Origin: Plakobranchus ocellatus
Taxonomy: Eukaryota > Mollusca > Gastropoda > Plakobranchidae
Reading direction: 5' to 3'
Assembly (NCBI GenBank): GCA_019648995.1
Contig: BLXT01007668.1
Coordinates: 357,914 to 389,999, forward strand
Length of the DNA stretch: 32,086 nucleotides
The position numbers were made by a program, and so were the translations under genes. The first letter of the stretch is position 1, and the number at the start of each line of letters is the position of its first letter. Below the pieces are notes generated by a model. It saw only the letters and a program-made list of their open reading frames with translations, was not told the origin of the DNA and searched no databases. Below, piece after piece: positions 31,951 to 32,086 of the stretch.

Positions 31951-32086
31951 GTTTGCTAGCCGTTGCGCAATATTGCTAATTATTCTTCGAAGGAAAAATC
32001 CTTTTCTAGTTTATTCAGTGTGTTATTTGTTTTTTAACTCATCTATTAAATTTTAAATATACCTAAAAAGTTTATGTTCTTGTTTA
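31832..32086 (-). promoter_or_regulatory. Presumed 5' UTR/promoter side of ACIN1
   Basis: This is sequence upstream of the proposed start codon to the window edge. No convincing TATA box, initiator or CpG island is visible and it becomes A+T-rich toward the edge. The transcription start cannot be placed. Further 5' exons, including one that could encode a SAP domain, may lie outside the window. Confidence 0.25.

Overview
The window is a stretch of animal nuclear genome from a draft assembly. Two short runs of N, at 25071-25073 and 30291-30292, mark gaps. It is strongly A+T-rich, with many homopolymer runs and two long TA microsatellites. I find one gene: an intron-rich orthologue of Acinus (ACIN1), a nuclear RNA-processing protein, on the minus strand and filling almost the whole window. 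The species cannot be named from the sequence. Acinus with this RRM and SAP18/RNPS1-binding motif points to a metazoan. The compact AT-rich introns and the spread-out MITE-like repeats fit an invertebrate, possibly a mollusc, but that is a guess.

The gene model was built by hand from splice sites, reading phase and similarity to known Acinus. It has 18 coding exons between 31831 (ATG) and 3387 (stop). Every intron is GT-AG and every phase agrees, so the exons join into one open frame of 3618 nt (1205 codons plus stop). From N to C terminus the protein has: a short unfamiliar start with no SAP domain visible; acidic, Lys-rich and Ser/Arg-rich disordered sequence, with an AT-hook/RGG-like block opening the 1282-nt exon 4; a conserved RKW-containing segment; the RRM (exons 12-13); a charged linker; the RNPS1/SAP18-binding (RSB) motif (exon 16); and an Arg/Glu- and RS-rich tail (exons 17-18). 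In known animals this protein is the scaffold of the ASAP complex (ACIN1-RNPS1-SAP18), which acts with the exon-junction complex and the splicing machinery.

The region right of 31831 holds the presumed 5' end: an overlapping upstream ORF, and an in-frame stop before an ATG in good Kozak context. The region left of 3387 is the 3' UTR and intergenic DNA. It holds three tandem copies of a roughly 205-bp unit that carries a perfect hairpin, a GC-rich element of about 180 bp with short inverted ends, and a TA microsatellite. The introns hold MITE-like inverted-repeat elements (intron 14), a long imperfect hairpin resembling a miRNA precursor (intron 3), a GATCTA-rich cluster (intron 2), and two open, frame-compatible stretches that could be extra cassette exons (introns 6 and 16).

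I saw no tRNA, rRNA, CRISPR array or second clear protein-coding gene. The most useful leads are the possible undescribed alternative exons, the intronic hairpin, and the N terminus that lacks a SAP domain.
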